From NCBI GenBank assembly GCA_009780955.1, contig WQZB01000021.1, positions 1 to 58,420 of the forward strand: a stretch of DNA of 58,420 bases. The letters are read 5' to 3'. Within the stretch, counting starts at the first letter, position 1. Every line of letters begins with the position of its first letter. Shown here one piece after another: positions 17,747-26,691 of the stretch. This DNA is from Polyangiaceae bacterium (GTDB taxonomy: Bacteria > Myxococcota_A > Polyangia > Polyangiales > Polyangiaceae). Below the pieces are notes generated by a model. That model was not told where the DNA came from and did no database searches. It worked only from the letters and a program-made list of their open reading frames with translations. Position numbers and translations under genes: made by a program.

Positions 17747-19683
17747 TGACGGATCTACTCGAAATCTTCGATCCGAAGGCGCCACCGCGAGCGATTGGAA
17801 TCGATCTCGGAACGACGAATTCGATCGTCGCCTATGTGAAGAACGAAAAGCCATGCGCCGTCGTCGACTGCGACGGACAGGCGCTCTTGCCAAGCGTCGT
17901 TTTCTACGGCCATCAAGGCAACGTCGTAGTCGGTCGGAATGCGGCACTTCACGCGGCCGAAAGCCCACGCGAAACCATCGTGAGCGTCAAGCGCTTCATG
18001 GGTCGCGGCGCGGGCGATCCGGAAACCAAGCGGCTCGGTCCGTACGCTTTTGCGAAACCCAAGCCCGGCGATCCAAACACCATTTTTTTCGATGTGCACG
18101 GCAAGTCCATCACACCGGTCGAAGTCAGCGCCGACATCTTGCGCACGCTCAAGCGACTTGCGGAAGACGAGCTTCGAAGCATTGGCGGGGCTGTCATCAC
18201 CGTGCCTGCGTACTTCGACGATGCGCAGCGCCAGGCCACGAAAGACGCCGGGCGCCTTGCGGGGCTCGATGTTCTTCGTCTCTTGAACGAGCCAACGGCC
18301 GCAGCGCTCGCTTACGGGCTCGAAAAAAAACAAAATGGAAAATTTGCGGTTTTCGACCTGGGTGGCGGCACCTTCGACGTGACGATCCTCGTGCTCGATG
18401 ACGGCGTTTTCCAAGTGCGCTCAACAGGCGGCGACAGCGCGCTCGGCGGCGACGACATGGACCGCGCCCTGGCGCACGAGATCTTCCAGCTTTCTGGTCA
18501 CGACTCGGACGCTGCGTCGCCAAGCGAGGTGCGCGTGGCTCTCGACCTCGCGCGCCGCGTGAAGCACGCGCTCACCACGGCAACTGAAGTCGAACTTGAA
18601 AACCCATTCGCCAAGCAGCCTTCAAGCTTCGTTGTCACACGCGCTCGCTTCAACGCGCTCATTGAACCGCTGCTTGCACGCGCAGGGACTGTCTGCCGCT
18701 GTGCACTAAAAGACGCAGAGCTCGGGGCCGCGGAGCTCGACGGCGTCATTCTCGTCGGTGGCGCCACACGTGTGCCGGCCGTGCGCGCCTACGTCAGCAA
18801 ACTGTTTGGTAAAGAACCTCTCAGCGACATCGATCCAGACCAAGTCGTCGCGCTCGGGGCGGCGGTGCACGCCAATCTCCTTGCTGGGCAAAGCACGAAT
18901 GACGAGGTGCTTCTGCTCGATGTCATTCCGCTGTCGGTCGGCATCGAGGTTGGCTGCGGTGTCGTTGACCGCATTTTGCCACGCAACACGACCATTCCGA
19001 CCGCAGCCCGCGCAACATACACCACGCAGCAAGACAACCAGACTGGCTTCGAAATCCATGTTGTGCAGGGCGAGCGTGAGCTAGCAGCCGACTGCCGAAG
19101 CCTGGCGCACTTCACGCTGCGCGGCATTCCTCCCATGCCGGCTGGCATTGCGCGGCTCGAAGTGACGTTTCGCATCGATGCCGACGGATTGCTTGGCGTG
19201 CATGCGCGCGAACAGTCGAGCGGCAAAGAGCAAGCCGTCAGCGTAAAGCCTTCGTACGGCCTCGATGAGCAAACCATTGAGCAGATGCTGCTCGATGCCA
19301 TCGATCACGGCGAAGAAGATCTCATGTTACGGCGCCTTGCCGAAGCACGCATCGAAGCGCATCGCATCGTCACCTCGACAAGAAAATCGCTCGCATCCGA
19401 CGCGGATTTACTCGCTGCCGGTGAGAAGGAGCGCATCGAGTCCGCCCTTGTGACTCTTGAAAAAGTCGCGGCCGAGGCACAGGCCAACGACGTGCGCCGC
19501 CTGCAGCTTCACATCGAAGATCTCGACGCTGCCACGAAAGACTTCGCGGGCCGCCGGATGAACCGCTCGATCGCCCGAGCCATCGAAGGCAAAAAACTCG
19601 ACGCGATCGAAGGTGCCGTGAAGAACTCCAAAGGCATCGAGGCAGCGCACGCACCCCCCACCAACGCCACCAAGGAAAGCTAG
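17746..19683 (+). CDS. hscA: Hsp70-type chaperone HscA
   Basis: I take the ATG at 17746, which overlaps the hscB stop (TGATG) after GAGGAACAA; a GTG one codon earlier is possible. The 645-residue product has the full Hsp70 ATPase domain (IGIDLGTTNSIVAYV, FDLGGGTFDVTIL, GGATRVPAV) and a substrate-binding domain, with a variable helical lid of about 120 residues. In the Isc pathway it uses ATP to release clusters from IscU to acceptors. Placement between hscB and fdx identifies it as HscA rather than DnaK. Confidence 0.94.
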   Translation: MTDLLEIFDPKAPPRAIGIDLGTTNSIVAYVKNEKPCAVVDCDGQALLPSVVFYGHQGNVVVGRNAALHAAESPRETIVSVKRFMGRGAGDPETKRLGPYAFAKPKPGDPNTIFFDVHGKSITPVEVSADILRTLKRLAEDELRSIGGAVITVPAYFDDAQRQATKDAGRLAGLDVLRLLNEPTAAALAYGLEKKQNGKFAVFDLGGGTFDVTILVLDDGVFQVRSTGGDSALGGDDMDRALAHEIFQLSGHDSDAASPSEVRVALDLARRVKHALTTATEVELENPFAKQPSSFVVTRARFNALIEPLLARAGTVCRCALKDAELGAAELDGVILVGGATRVPAVRAYVSKLFGKEPLSDIDPDQVVALGAAVHANLLAGQSTNDEVLLLDVIPLSVGIEVGCGVVDRILPRNTTIPTAARATYTTQQDNQTGFEIHVVQGERELAADCRSLAHFTLRGIPPMPAGIARLEVTFRIDADGLLGVHAREQSSGKEQAVSVKPSYGLDEQTIEQMLLDAIDHGEEDLMLRRLAEARIEAHRIVTSTRKSLASDADLLAAGEKERIESALVTLEKVAAEAQANDVRRLQLHIEDLDAATKDFAGRRMNRSIARAIEGKKLDAIEGAVKNSKGIEAAHAPPTNATKES

Positions 19684-19690
19684 GCCCTCG

Positions 19691-20038
19691 ATGGCTGTCG
19701 TTCGCTTCAAAGGACATGCCGAGGCACACGTTCCAGTTGGCACAAGCATTCTTGAAGCCGCACAAAAAGTGGGCGCACCGGAAGGCAGCGCGTGTGGCGG
19801 CGTGTGCGCGTGCTCAACGTGCCACGTTCATGTGCTCGAAGGTGCCGAGCTCCTCAGCGAGAAAGAGGAAGACGAAGAAGACATTTTGGACAAAGCGTTC
19901 GATGTGCGTGACTCATCGCGCCTTGGCTGCCAGTCGCGCATCGAGAGAGACGGCGACATCGAGGTCGAAATCACGCGCGAGAGCCTCGAAGCCTTCGAGA
20001 ATGAACATCCGTCGCAGCGAGGCAAGTACAGGAAGTAA
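19691..20038 (+). CDS. fdx: Isc-type [2Fe-2S] ferredoxin
   Basis: The 115-residue ferredoxin shows the adrenodoxin-type ligand pattern: CGGVCACSTCHV with the fourth Cys in RLGCQSRI. It supplies electrons for cluster assembly. The acidic stretch between (SEKEEDEEDILDKAF) matches the IscS/IscU-docking surface of this class. It starts 7 bp after hscA and ends the isc operon; the next gene is convergent. No iscX is seen. Confidence 0.94.
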   Translation: MAVVRFKGHAEAHVPVGTSILEAAQKVGAPEGSACGGVCACSTCHVHVLEGAELLSEKEEDEEDILDKAFDVRDSSRLGCQSRIERDGDIEVEITRESLEAFENEHPSQRGKYRK

Positions 20039-20049
20039 AGCGGTCTTGT

Positions 20050-20256
20050 TCATTGCGCGCCGTATTGCGTAACGTTCAACGAGGGCCGCGGCAGCAACGG
20101 GTACACGAAAAGCAGCCCCAACCAATAAAGGGTGCAAAATACACACGTAGCAATGACCGTTCGCTGCACGGCTTGCTTGAGCGTTCCGCCTCGCGCAAAC
20201 ACCAGGGGGATCAAAATCGTTGCTGCAAGAATCGAGATCAGTAGAGCCTTGCGCAT
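20050..20256 (-). CDS. Small hydrophobic membrane protein, unknown
   Basis: This 68-residue protein has two predicted membrane spans, one at about 4-20 (ALLISILAATILIPLVF) and one at about 34-53 (VIATCVFCTLYWLGLLFVYP). I do not recognise a family. It starts 6 bp after the BY-kinase-like gene on the same strand, so the two are probably co-transcribed and may work together in the envelope. Similar small two-span proteins beside polysaccharide genes are often uncharacterised. Confidence 0.55.
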   Translation of the reverse strand: MRKALLISILAATILIPLVFARGGTLKQAVQRTVIATCVFCTLYWLGLLFVYPLLPRPSLNVTQYGAQ

Positions 20257-20262
20257 TGTCTT

Positions 20263-20937
20263 TTACTTGGCGAGCGATGCGTTCAGTACTACGGAGCCGA
20301 GAAATTTGGGGCGACCCACTTCGTCGATGGTTCTCGAAGCGGCAACAGTGCTTGTTTCGCCGATGAACACGCCAAGAAGCGCAGCGTCGACATTCTGCGC
20401 CATCGGCACGGTTGTCGCGTTCTCGGTTACCAAACGAAGCACAACGATGCATCGCTTGCCCCGACTGGTAATGCTTTGAATCTGCGCAAGCATGCGGCCC
20501 ATGTCTTTGAGCCCGAGATTGCGCGCGTCGAAAACGGTGAGCTCCTGACCTAGCTCGCTGGCAAGGCGCGCGAGGCCATGGGCGATCTCGAGCACGCCAT
20601 CGGGATCGCGCTTGCTCGACCCGATGAACGCCAGCGATTGCCAGTCGTGCTGTTGGCAGCGCAACCACAGGCGCTGCCAAACGGGGTCGAACGTGTTTGT
20701 TGACCCTGACAGCAGCGAGGACATGCCGCCGCTAGCACCAGATTCATCCATCGGGGGCATAGCCCCAGCCGCCGCACCACCGGCTCGATGGACGGCAGCA
20801 GCGTCGTTAATCATGGGTCGTTTGTTCACGAGATCGTCCCGCCAGTCGTTCGTGCCAGCGCTAAAGTGGCTTTCGCCCGCCGAATTTCGGCTGCCTGGCC
20901 CGTCATACGCCCGTTCATCATGCGCGAGTATAGCCAT
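20263..20937 (-). CDS. Degenerate BY-kinase/CpsD-like protein, no P-loop
   Basis: This protein has 224 residues. From about residue 90 it follows the layout of bacterial tyrosine kinases of the CpsD/ExoP class: WQRLWLRCQQHDWQSLAFIG, then VFDARNLGLKDMGRML, CIVVLRLVTENATTVPMAQN and GRPKFLGSVVLN. The Walker A segment is replaced by SSKRDPDGVLE, without GKS or GKT, and no Tyr-rich tail exists. It is therefore probably an inactive pseudokinase that could partner the Wzz/GumC-type protein at 26692. The first 85 residues are low-complexity. The family call is from pattern only. Confidence 0.5.
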   Translation of the reverse strand: MAILAHDERAYDGPGSRNSAGESHFSAGTNDWRDDLVNKRPMINDAAAVHRAGGAAAGAMPPMDESGASGGMSSLLSGSTNTFDPVWQRLWLRCQQHDWQSLAFIGSSKRDPDGVLEIAHGLARLASELGQELTVFDARNLGLKDMGRMLAQIQSITSRGKRCIVVLRLVTENATTVPMAQNVDAALLGVFIGETSTVAASRTIDEVGRPKFLGSVVLNASLAK

Positions 20938-21294
20938 AACGTCCTATGGGTCAGAAGGTGCAAATCTGCGACGGAGTGCCGTCACTCGTAGCCGGAGCCA
21001 TAACCCCCTCAAGAAACGCGGGTACGGTGGGAAAAAGTAGGTCGCCTTGGCATCCGCCCTGGTTCGAATACGACCGGACCAGGGCTCTTTGTCGCCCACA
21101 ACGACCGGACAGAGGTCAAGTTTCCCAATTTCCATGGTCTCCCCGCAAATGGCGTGCTCACCGGACGGCTAACCTCGCCGGACGCGCCGAGCGCCTTTGC
21201 GGCATTCGATCTAGCGGCATTCAGTGTGTGACCGCCATGCCTTGTGATGCCTTGTGACGCGTGAGTGGCCCCTCCCATGCTAGATTTGGATGCG
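20938..21294. other. Divergent intergenic gap with an unexplained open frame
   Basis: The gap should hold promoters for the two divergent neighbours, though I cannot place clear boxes. From 21004 to 21231 a plus-strand frame is open for 75 codons without any good start and ends in TGA; its translation looks protein-like (for example TEVKFPNFHGLPANG). It could be the 3' remnant of a lost gene or simply chance in GC-rich DNA. I rate it low. Confidence 0.35.
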
Positions 21295-22593
21295 ATGATG
21301 CTTCGCCCTCCCCGCTTGGCTTGGACATTCGTGGTTAGCATCGTGCTTTTGTCACCCGCGTGTGTTGTCTCACTCTCCGCACGCAACGAGCCGCTCACCA
21401 ACGGCGGCGTCACGGGCGAACTGGTGGATTGCTCGCAGGTAACCCCGCTTGGTATAGGGTCCATCAGCACCGGACCCGCTCAAACAAAGCTCGTTGGTCG
21501 TTACGACACGAGCGATCCGGCAGTGGCGAAGTTCGACTGGTCGGGCAACGTCATGAGCGCGCGCTTTCAGGGCACAACGGAGGTGTCGGTTGGTCTTAGT
21601 TGCTGCAAAGACGCAGACGGCAACGACGTAGACGCCGACATCATTTTCGAAGCCAAGGTCGATGACCTCGATCCTTTCGAATTTACGGTGTCGGCCACTA
21701 CACAGCCACCCTCCTACACCATCGCGACGAACCTTGCGGCTGACCAGCCGCACGAAATCACGATTATGCGTAACACCGAGCCGCAGAAAGGCATCACGCA
21801 GTTCACCGGCTTCAACTTCGGTAGCGGCGTTCAGCTTCCGCCCACCATCCGACCGCGCCGCATCGAAATCATCGGCGACTCCATCACGTGCGGCTACGGA
21901 AACATGGGCAACAACGCGAGCTGCCCATACGACGAGGTGGTCGATCCGACCCGTCCGGACGTGCGCGTTCCCGTCACGGAAAACGAGTACTTGGCTTATG
22001 GCTCGATTGCCGCGCGCACCCTTTCGGCCGACGCCGTCATCCTCTGTTACTCGGGCAAAGGCGTTGTTTTAAACCTCAACGACAAGGCGGGAACCGAACC
22101 AACCACGACGATGCCCCAATACTACGAGCGCACGATCTGCAACGATCCGACTAGCCAATGGGACTTTGGGGGCCCAGACGATCCCGAGCCCCAAGTCGTG
22201 GTCATCAACCTTGGCACCAACGACTTCTCGCGCGACAACAACCTTGACGGCGTACCTGACGGCATCGATCTGGATGCTTTCCAGGCCGGGTACCTCACCT
22301 TCGTCAGAACGATACGCCAGCATCGTCCTAATGCACACATTTTCTTGGCCGTTTCGCCAATGCTCACCGATCAATATCCGCTCGCCAACGCACGGACGAA
22401 CCAGCGCAACGTTTTGGGAAACATCGTGAACGAGCTCAATGCCGAGAACGACACCAAGGTGTATCGAATCGAGTTCGTGGAACAGGGCACGCGCTACGGT
22501 CTCGGCTGCGACTACCATCCGAATCTCACGGTGCATGGCATCATGGCCGATCAACTGGTCGGCGCCATTCGTTCCAAAACATGTTGGCAATGA
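21295..22593 (+). CDS. SGNH/CE2-type esterase lipoprotein
   Basis: I start at the ATG at 21295; ATG 21277 is possible. The N-terminus is a signal with lipobox-like LLSPAC. Residues about 50-180 form a beta-sandwich (KFDWSGNVMSARFQGTTEVS). An SGNH hydrolase follows, with GDSITCGYG (block I Ser), NLGTNDFS (block III Asn) and CDYHPN (catalytic Asp and His). This two-domain layout is that of carbohydrate esterase family 2, which removes acetyl groups from polysaccharides. With acyltransferases nearby, editing of acetylation on the cell's own polysaccharide is a reasonable guess. About 430 residues. Confidence 0.75.
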   Translation: MMLRPPRLAWTFVVSIVLLSPACVVSLSARNEPLTNGGVTGELVDCSQVTPLGIGSISTGPAQTKLVGRYDTSDPAVAKFDWSGNVMSARFQGTTEVSVGLSCCKDADGNDVDADIIFEAKVDDLDPFEFTVSATTQPPSYTIATNLAADQPHEITIMRNTEPQKGITQFTGFNFGSGVQLPPTIRPRRIEIIGDSITCGYGNMGNNASCPYDEVVDPTRPDVRVPVTENEYLAYGSIAARTLSADAVILCYSGKGVVLNLNDKAGTEPTTTMPQYYERTICNDPTSQWDFGGPDDPEPQVVVINLGTNDFSRDNNLDGVPDGIDLDAFQAGYLTFVRTIRQHRPNAHIFLAVSPMLTDQYPLANARTNQRNVLGNIVNELNAENDTKVYRIEFVEQGTRYGLGCDYHPNLTVHGIMADQLVGAIRSKTCWQ

Positions 22594-22641
22594 GCGCCCA
22601 ATAACAACCAGCAAGATGCGCGAGATGCCGATGAGGAATTC

Positions 22642-24330
22642 GTGAATCGGTCGAGGCCTCCCAGCTGGGCGCCACCCGGAGGTGTGAACGCAAACCAGCA
22701 GCTGCTCGATAAGGTGGCTGCCACCTACGGCGCATTCGGCTCGCGTCCACCCGAAGCAGAAGTCGATCGCCGCGTGCTTGCGGACAACTTCTTGAAGCCA
22801 ACGGTGCAAATCATCGGAGGCGTTTTCTTCGCAACGTTGTTCGCGTCGCTCATCTCGCATCCGTCGTGGGCTGCACCTGCGACGTGGGCAAATTCTCCAC
22901 GCGTCGACACGATACTCGTGATTCTTTGGGGCCCGCTGCTTTGGTGGGCCATGACCCGCCTTCGGCTGTGGAAGAGCGTGCGCATCTACCTGGTGCTCTC
23001 CCTCATCATCGAATCATTCAGCGAAACCATGTTCCGCGAGCTCGGCGACGGAGGCGATGGAGGCTATTGGGACACGATTATGTGGCCCGCATCGGCCGCG
23101 TGGTACGGCACGCTCAAAGAGTTTGCCGGCATTCCCGGTATGTCGCTCTCCACCTTCTTTTTCGTCACGGTGGGCTTGCTTTACCGCGCGGTGAAAAGCA
23201 AAAAAGCAGCCGACTGGGTTCCGCCGCCAAAGTTTGCTCGCCAAGCGCTGCTCGTTTTTCTGGCCACGGTTTGCGGCCTTGCCGTTCTCGGCATTGCGCG
23301 CGGCGGAGGCGTTGAGTGGGCTTTTCGTCAATCCATTCACCTTTTGCAGCTGTCGCTCGTTGCCATGCTGTTTCTTTACGTGCTGCGGATCCCGGACGAT
23401 CTCGCAGCCGTTGGCACAGCATTCGTCGCGGCCGCGGTTGCGCGCAGCCTGCTCGTTGTTTACGTGTACTTCGGCGTGTGCATGCCGGCAGGCATTACGC
23501 AATTGCCTGGCAAGCCAGAATGGTGCACGAACCACTCTGACACAGTTCTTTTCGTGACCGCGCTCATGATTCTGCTCGCGCATGCACTCGAGCAGCGAAA
23601 ACTCAAGGTGACGTTGCTCTCCGTAGGTATCGCCATCGTGATCTTGCTCGGCATCGTGCTGAACAATCGGCGCCTTGCGTTCGTCAGCCTCAGCGCAGCA
23701 CCTCTTGTGGTTTTCTTTGCGCTCCGTCCAAGCAAACGAAAACGCCGCGTGACCATTGCGCTCGCTGTGCTGGTGCCACTTCTTGTGGGCTATGTGCTCG
23801 TGGGCTCAGAAATTGACTCGCCATCGCCGCTGCTCAAGCCTGCCAAGCTTGTTGTTTCCGTGATGGACCAAAAAGATCAGTCTAGCGTGTCTCGTGACAT
23901 CGAGAACGAAAACCTCATCTACACCCTCAGCCAGTCGCCGATCATTCCGAAGGGGTTTGGGCATGAGTACGATTACTCGCCGAACAACCCGCCGGTCGAT
24001 CTCCACACCTTCTTTCAGAACTTCCGAATCATTGCCCACAACGGCGTTCTCTGGAGCTGGTCGCTCGCAGGCGTTGTCGGCTTCCCCTTGTTGTGGTTTC
24101 TCTACCCACTGACGGGCACACTCGCGCTTCGCGGTTACCGCAATGCCACCTCGCCGCTCGAACGCAGCGCAGCCCTAGCCTCCCTTGCCGTCGTTGTCGT
24201 TGTCATGATTCAGATCTGGGGCGATCAGGGCTTCATTAGTTACATAACGCTCGTGACATTCGGCGTTGCGTTCGCCGTCGTGGCTCGGCTTGCTGCACGC
24301 GCTACCTCAAGCTCGCGTGAGTTCTCATAA
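22642..24330 (+). CDS. O-antigen ligase/polymerase-family membrane protein
   Basis: The GTG at 22642 follows GAGGAATTC. The 562-residue protein has about 10-12 membrane spans and one large loop (about residues 395-470) containing SQSPIIPKGFGHEYDY and NFRIIAHNGVLWSW. The G-G-H-N layout is that of the Wzy_C (O-antigen ligase/polymerase) family, where the loop carries the essential His and Arg. It would polymerise repeat units or transfer a glycan in the periplasm. The 70-residue cytoplasmic head is unusual. It lies 48 bp after the esterase gene, probably in one operon. Confidence 0.75.
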   Translation: MNRSRPPSWAPPGGVNANQQLLDKVAATYGAFGSRPPEAEVDRRVLADNFLKPTVQIIGGVFFATLFASLISHPSWAAPATWANSPRVDTILVILWGPLLWWAMTRLRLWKSVRIYLVLSLIIESFSETMFRELGDGGDGGYWDTIMWPASAAWYGTLKEFAGIPGMSLSTFFFVTVGLLYRAVKSKKAADWVPPPKFARQALLVFLATVCGLAVLGIARGGGVEWAFRQSIHLLQLSLVAMLFLYVLRIPDDLAAVGTAFVAAAVARSLLVVYVYFGVCMPAGITQLPGKPEWCTNHSDTVLFVTALMILLAHALEQRKLKVTLLSVGIAIVILLGIVLNNRRLAFVSLSAAPLVVFFALRPSKRKRRVTIALAVLVPLLVGYVLVGSEIDSPSPLLKPAKLVVSVMDQKDQSSVSRDIENENLIYTLSQSPIIPKGFGHEYDYSPNNPPVDLHTFFQNFRIIAHNGVLWSWSLAGVVGFPLLWFLYPLTGTLALRGYRNATSPLERSAALASLAVVVVVMIQIWGDQGFISYITLVTFGVAFAVVARLAARATSSSREFS

Positions 24331-24592
24331 TTTTCGATGTGCGGGTCTGGCGCGCTATTCTGTGCCATGGCAAAACAGGAAGACGTGAGCAAACCGAAAA
24401 AAGATCCATCATGGTCTACGGAAAATGAAGGATTGAAATTAGGTAGGTTCACATAAATTTACGTAAAGCTTGGATTTTTAAATTAATGTAAGCTTCGAGT
24501 GGCCGGCATTCGCCGTGCTAAAAAGAGGCTTTAGGTTTAAATTCGGTGGGCGCTAAAATTCAGCGCTCTAGCGTAGGTGGAGCAAACAGGTC
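24331..24592. other. AT-rich upstream region of the kinase gene
   Basis: This 262-bp stretch is clearly more AT-rich than its surroundings, especially 24447-24500, with two AAGCTT sites and a TTACGTAA-like palindrome. It probably holds the promoter for the Ser/Thr kinase gene. A 29-codon ATG frame (24367-24456) is present, but nothing supports it as a gene. Confidence 0.4.
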
Positions 24593-26596
24593 GTGAATCA
24601 ACAAGCCGAGCGACGGATAGGAACAGTCATCGGCGGGAAGTGGCGCGTCGACGCGCTACTTGGCGCCGGATCGATGGCCGCCGTTTATGCGGTGACGCAT
24701 CGCAACGGCGCGCGCGCAGCACTTAAAATTCTGCACCCAACACTGTGCACGGACCCATCAGTTTGCGAACGCTTCCTCGGTGAGGGCTACCTCGCAAATT
24801 CGGTCAAGCACTCGGGCATTGTCCGTGTTCTCGACGACGGGGCAACCGACGATGGGTGCGTCTTTCTCGTCATGGACTTGCTCGAAGGCCAAACGCTCGA
24901 GGCGTTGCGCCAGGCCCGGGGCAACCGCATCCCGCTCGAAGAAACACTCGACATTGGCGACAAGCTTCTCGACATTTTAAGCGCGGTACACAGCGCGGGC
25001 GTCATCCATCGAGATCTGAAACCGCAGAACGTTTTTGTATGCAACGAAGGCACACTCAAGCTGCTCGATTTCGGCGTCGCTCGCGTGTTCGACCGAACGG
25101 CGCAAAGCAAGCTGTCCGTGTTCGGCCTCGTGCTCGGCACACCGTCGTTCATGTCGCCTGAACAGGCGCTCGGCACCCGCGACAAGGTCGACAACCGGAG
25201 CGATCTCTGGTCGGTCGGTGCAACGCTTTTCACGGCGCTCACCGGCGAAACGGTCCACCTCGGTGCCAACGTTCAAGCGCGCCTGCTCGCTGCCGCCACG
25301 GTCAAAGCGCGATCGATTTCCATGGTCATGCCCGACCTTCCGAAGCCCATCGCGTCGGCCATCGATATCGCACTGCGCTTCAAGAAAGAAGACCGCTGGC
25401 AAACCGCTGATGCGATGCGCCGCGCTCTTCGCGAAGCACGCGAAAGCCTCGGCATCAGCCGACCGCGAATTGCCATGCCATTCGACATGGCGCTCGACGA
25501 AACAACCCACGTCGACAAGGCCCCTCACCCCTTTGAGCGCACGCAGCCAATCGCTCGCCAGCGCCAGCCCAGCGATACCGATCTCCAGCGCGAGATCGAT
25601 CGTCCGCGTCCACGCAAGAACGAGGAGAAGTCCGAGGGTCCGGGCGGCACGTTCATCGGCATTGGCAATGGCAATGGCGCCGGTAAAGTTAGTGCGGTCA
25701 TCGGCGGCGACAAATCGGTGGCATCTCGACCCGCTGCTCCATCGCTTTCTCCGTCAACGTTTCCCACGTTCACCGCGGCGTTACACGCGGTTCACCAGCC
25801 TCGACAAGCCGCGCCGCCTTCACCGGCGCGGCATAACGGCCCGCCGCCTTTGCCTGCGCATACGCCGCTATCACCAGCAGTGGCAGCAGCGGCGAGCGCG
25901 TCGAATGTGCCGGCAACGCCAGAGGTGGCGCTCACACCGGGCGCCCCCATTCGCCGCACAACAACGTCTCCTGACTCGGGTCGGCCTTCACGACCAGAAG
26001 GACAAGGACAAGAAGGCAGCATTCCGGCGTACGGCGCCACACTCCAGCGGGGTTCGATCGAAGACTCCATCGAGTCCACGCATCTCAGCAACCGTCGTCG
26101 TGGGTCATTTGCCATGTGGCTCGTAGCCACTGTGCTGGCTGTGGTTGCGATCGTATTCATTGCATTTGCCGTCAAATTCGGTCCGCTTGCCAACCGTACC
26201 GATAAAACAACCGTAAGCAATCAGCCGGTACCGAGCGAAGCGCCGCTTCCAACACCGCTACCTCGATCCAGCGTCACGCCAAGAGACGTACCCGCCGCAC
26301 CAGCAACCACTCCTGCGCCAACGGCACCTACGGCATCATACATAGCCAATCTGCCTGTTGCACCAGTGCAGTCAATGGCGAACCCCACGCACCCACCGGC
26401 GCGCGACGTGCATGTAGCGCCTACGCCAGCAGCTCCGGTGCAGCCGCGTCCGGCATGGCGCGCAACCCCACCGCGTCCTGCCAGAACCGCCGCCGCCGTA
26501 ACCGCCGAAACGCCTACTACCGACGTACCAGGCGTACCAGCAAAGCCGGCTGCCGATCCGGTGCCCCCTACCGATGTATTCGCAACCCCCGACTAG
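24593..26596 (+). CDS. Membrane-anchored Ser/Thr protein kinase (PknB type)
   Basis: The 667-residue protein starts at a GTG after GGAGCAAACAGG. Residues about 15-285 form a complete Hanks-type kinase: a Gly loop (LLGAGSMAAVYAV), Lys in AALKIL, HRDLKPQN (about 139), LDFGVA and SPEQALG. A long Pro/Ala-rich cytoplasmic linker follows, then a single membrane span at about 507-528 (MWLVATVLAVVAIVFIAFAV) and a Pro/Thr-rich external tail of 135 residues. Position beside the Wzz/GumC-type gene suggests a role in controlling polysaccharide assembly. The external tail has no known sensor domain. Confidence 0.9.
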   Translation: MNQQAERRIGTVIGGKWRVDALLGAGSMAAVYAVTHRNGARAALKILHPTLCTDPSVCERFLGEGYLANSVKHSGIVRVLDDGATDDGCVFLVMDLLEGQTLEALRQARGNRIPLEETLDIGDKLLDILSAVHSAGVIHRDLKPQNVFVCNEGTLKLLDFGVARVFDRTAQSKLSVFGLVLGTPSFMSPEQALGTRDKVDNRSDLWSVGATLFTALTGETVHLGANVQARLLAAATVKARSISMVMPDLPKPIASAIDIALRFKKEDRWQTADAMRRALREARESLGISRPRIAMPFDMALDETTHVDKAPHPFERTQPIARQRQPSDTDLQREIDRPRPRKNEEKSEGPGGTFIGIGNGNGAGKVSAVIGGDKSVASRPAAPSLSPSTFPTFTAALHAVHQPRQAAPPSPARHNGPPPLPAHTPLSPAVAAAASASNVPATPEVALTPGAPIRRTTTSPDSGRPSRPEGQGQEGSIPAYGATLQRGSIEDSIESTHLSNRRRGSFAMWLVATVLAVVAIVFIAFAVKFGPLANRTDKTTVSNQPVPSEAPLPTPLPRSSVTPRDVPAAPATTPAPTAPTASYIANLPVAPVQSMANPTHPPARDVHVAPTPAAPVQPRPAWRATPPRPARTAAAVTAETPTTDVPGVPAKPAADPVPPTDVFATPD

Positions 26597-26629
26597 CAAA
26601 CCTGCTGCGCGCTACTTGCAGGCACTCCC

Positions 26630-26672
26630 GCGGCTTCGGCTCAAACTCGCGTCAACTTGAAAGCAGTCTAGC
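26630..26672 (-). repeat. Dispersed half-element (CTTTCAAG/GACGCGAG type)
   Basis: Read on the minus strand this is AGACTGCTTTCAAG, then TTGACGCGAG and TTTGAGCCG. It matches the left arms at 1084-1115 and 40999-41031. Only one half is present. Confidence 0.55.
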
Positions 26673-26691
26673 TTAAGTTATTAGGAGAAAT

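Noticed and set aside
21004..21231. A start-less open frame ending in TGA
   Set aside because: It reads somewhat like protein, but has no start and no family; chance openness in GC-rich DNA explains it.
24367..24456. A 29-codon frame in the AT-rich gap
   Set aside because: It has an ATG but no ribosome site, no conservation evidence and no neighbours that suggest a role.
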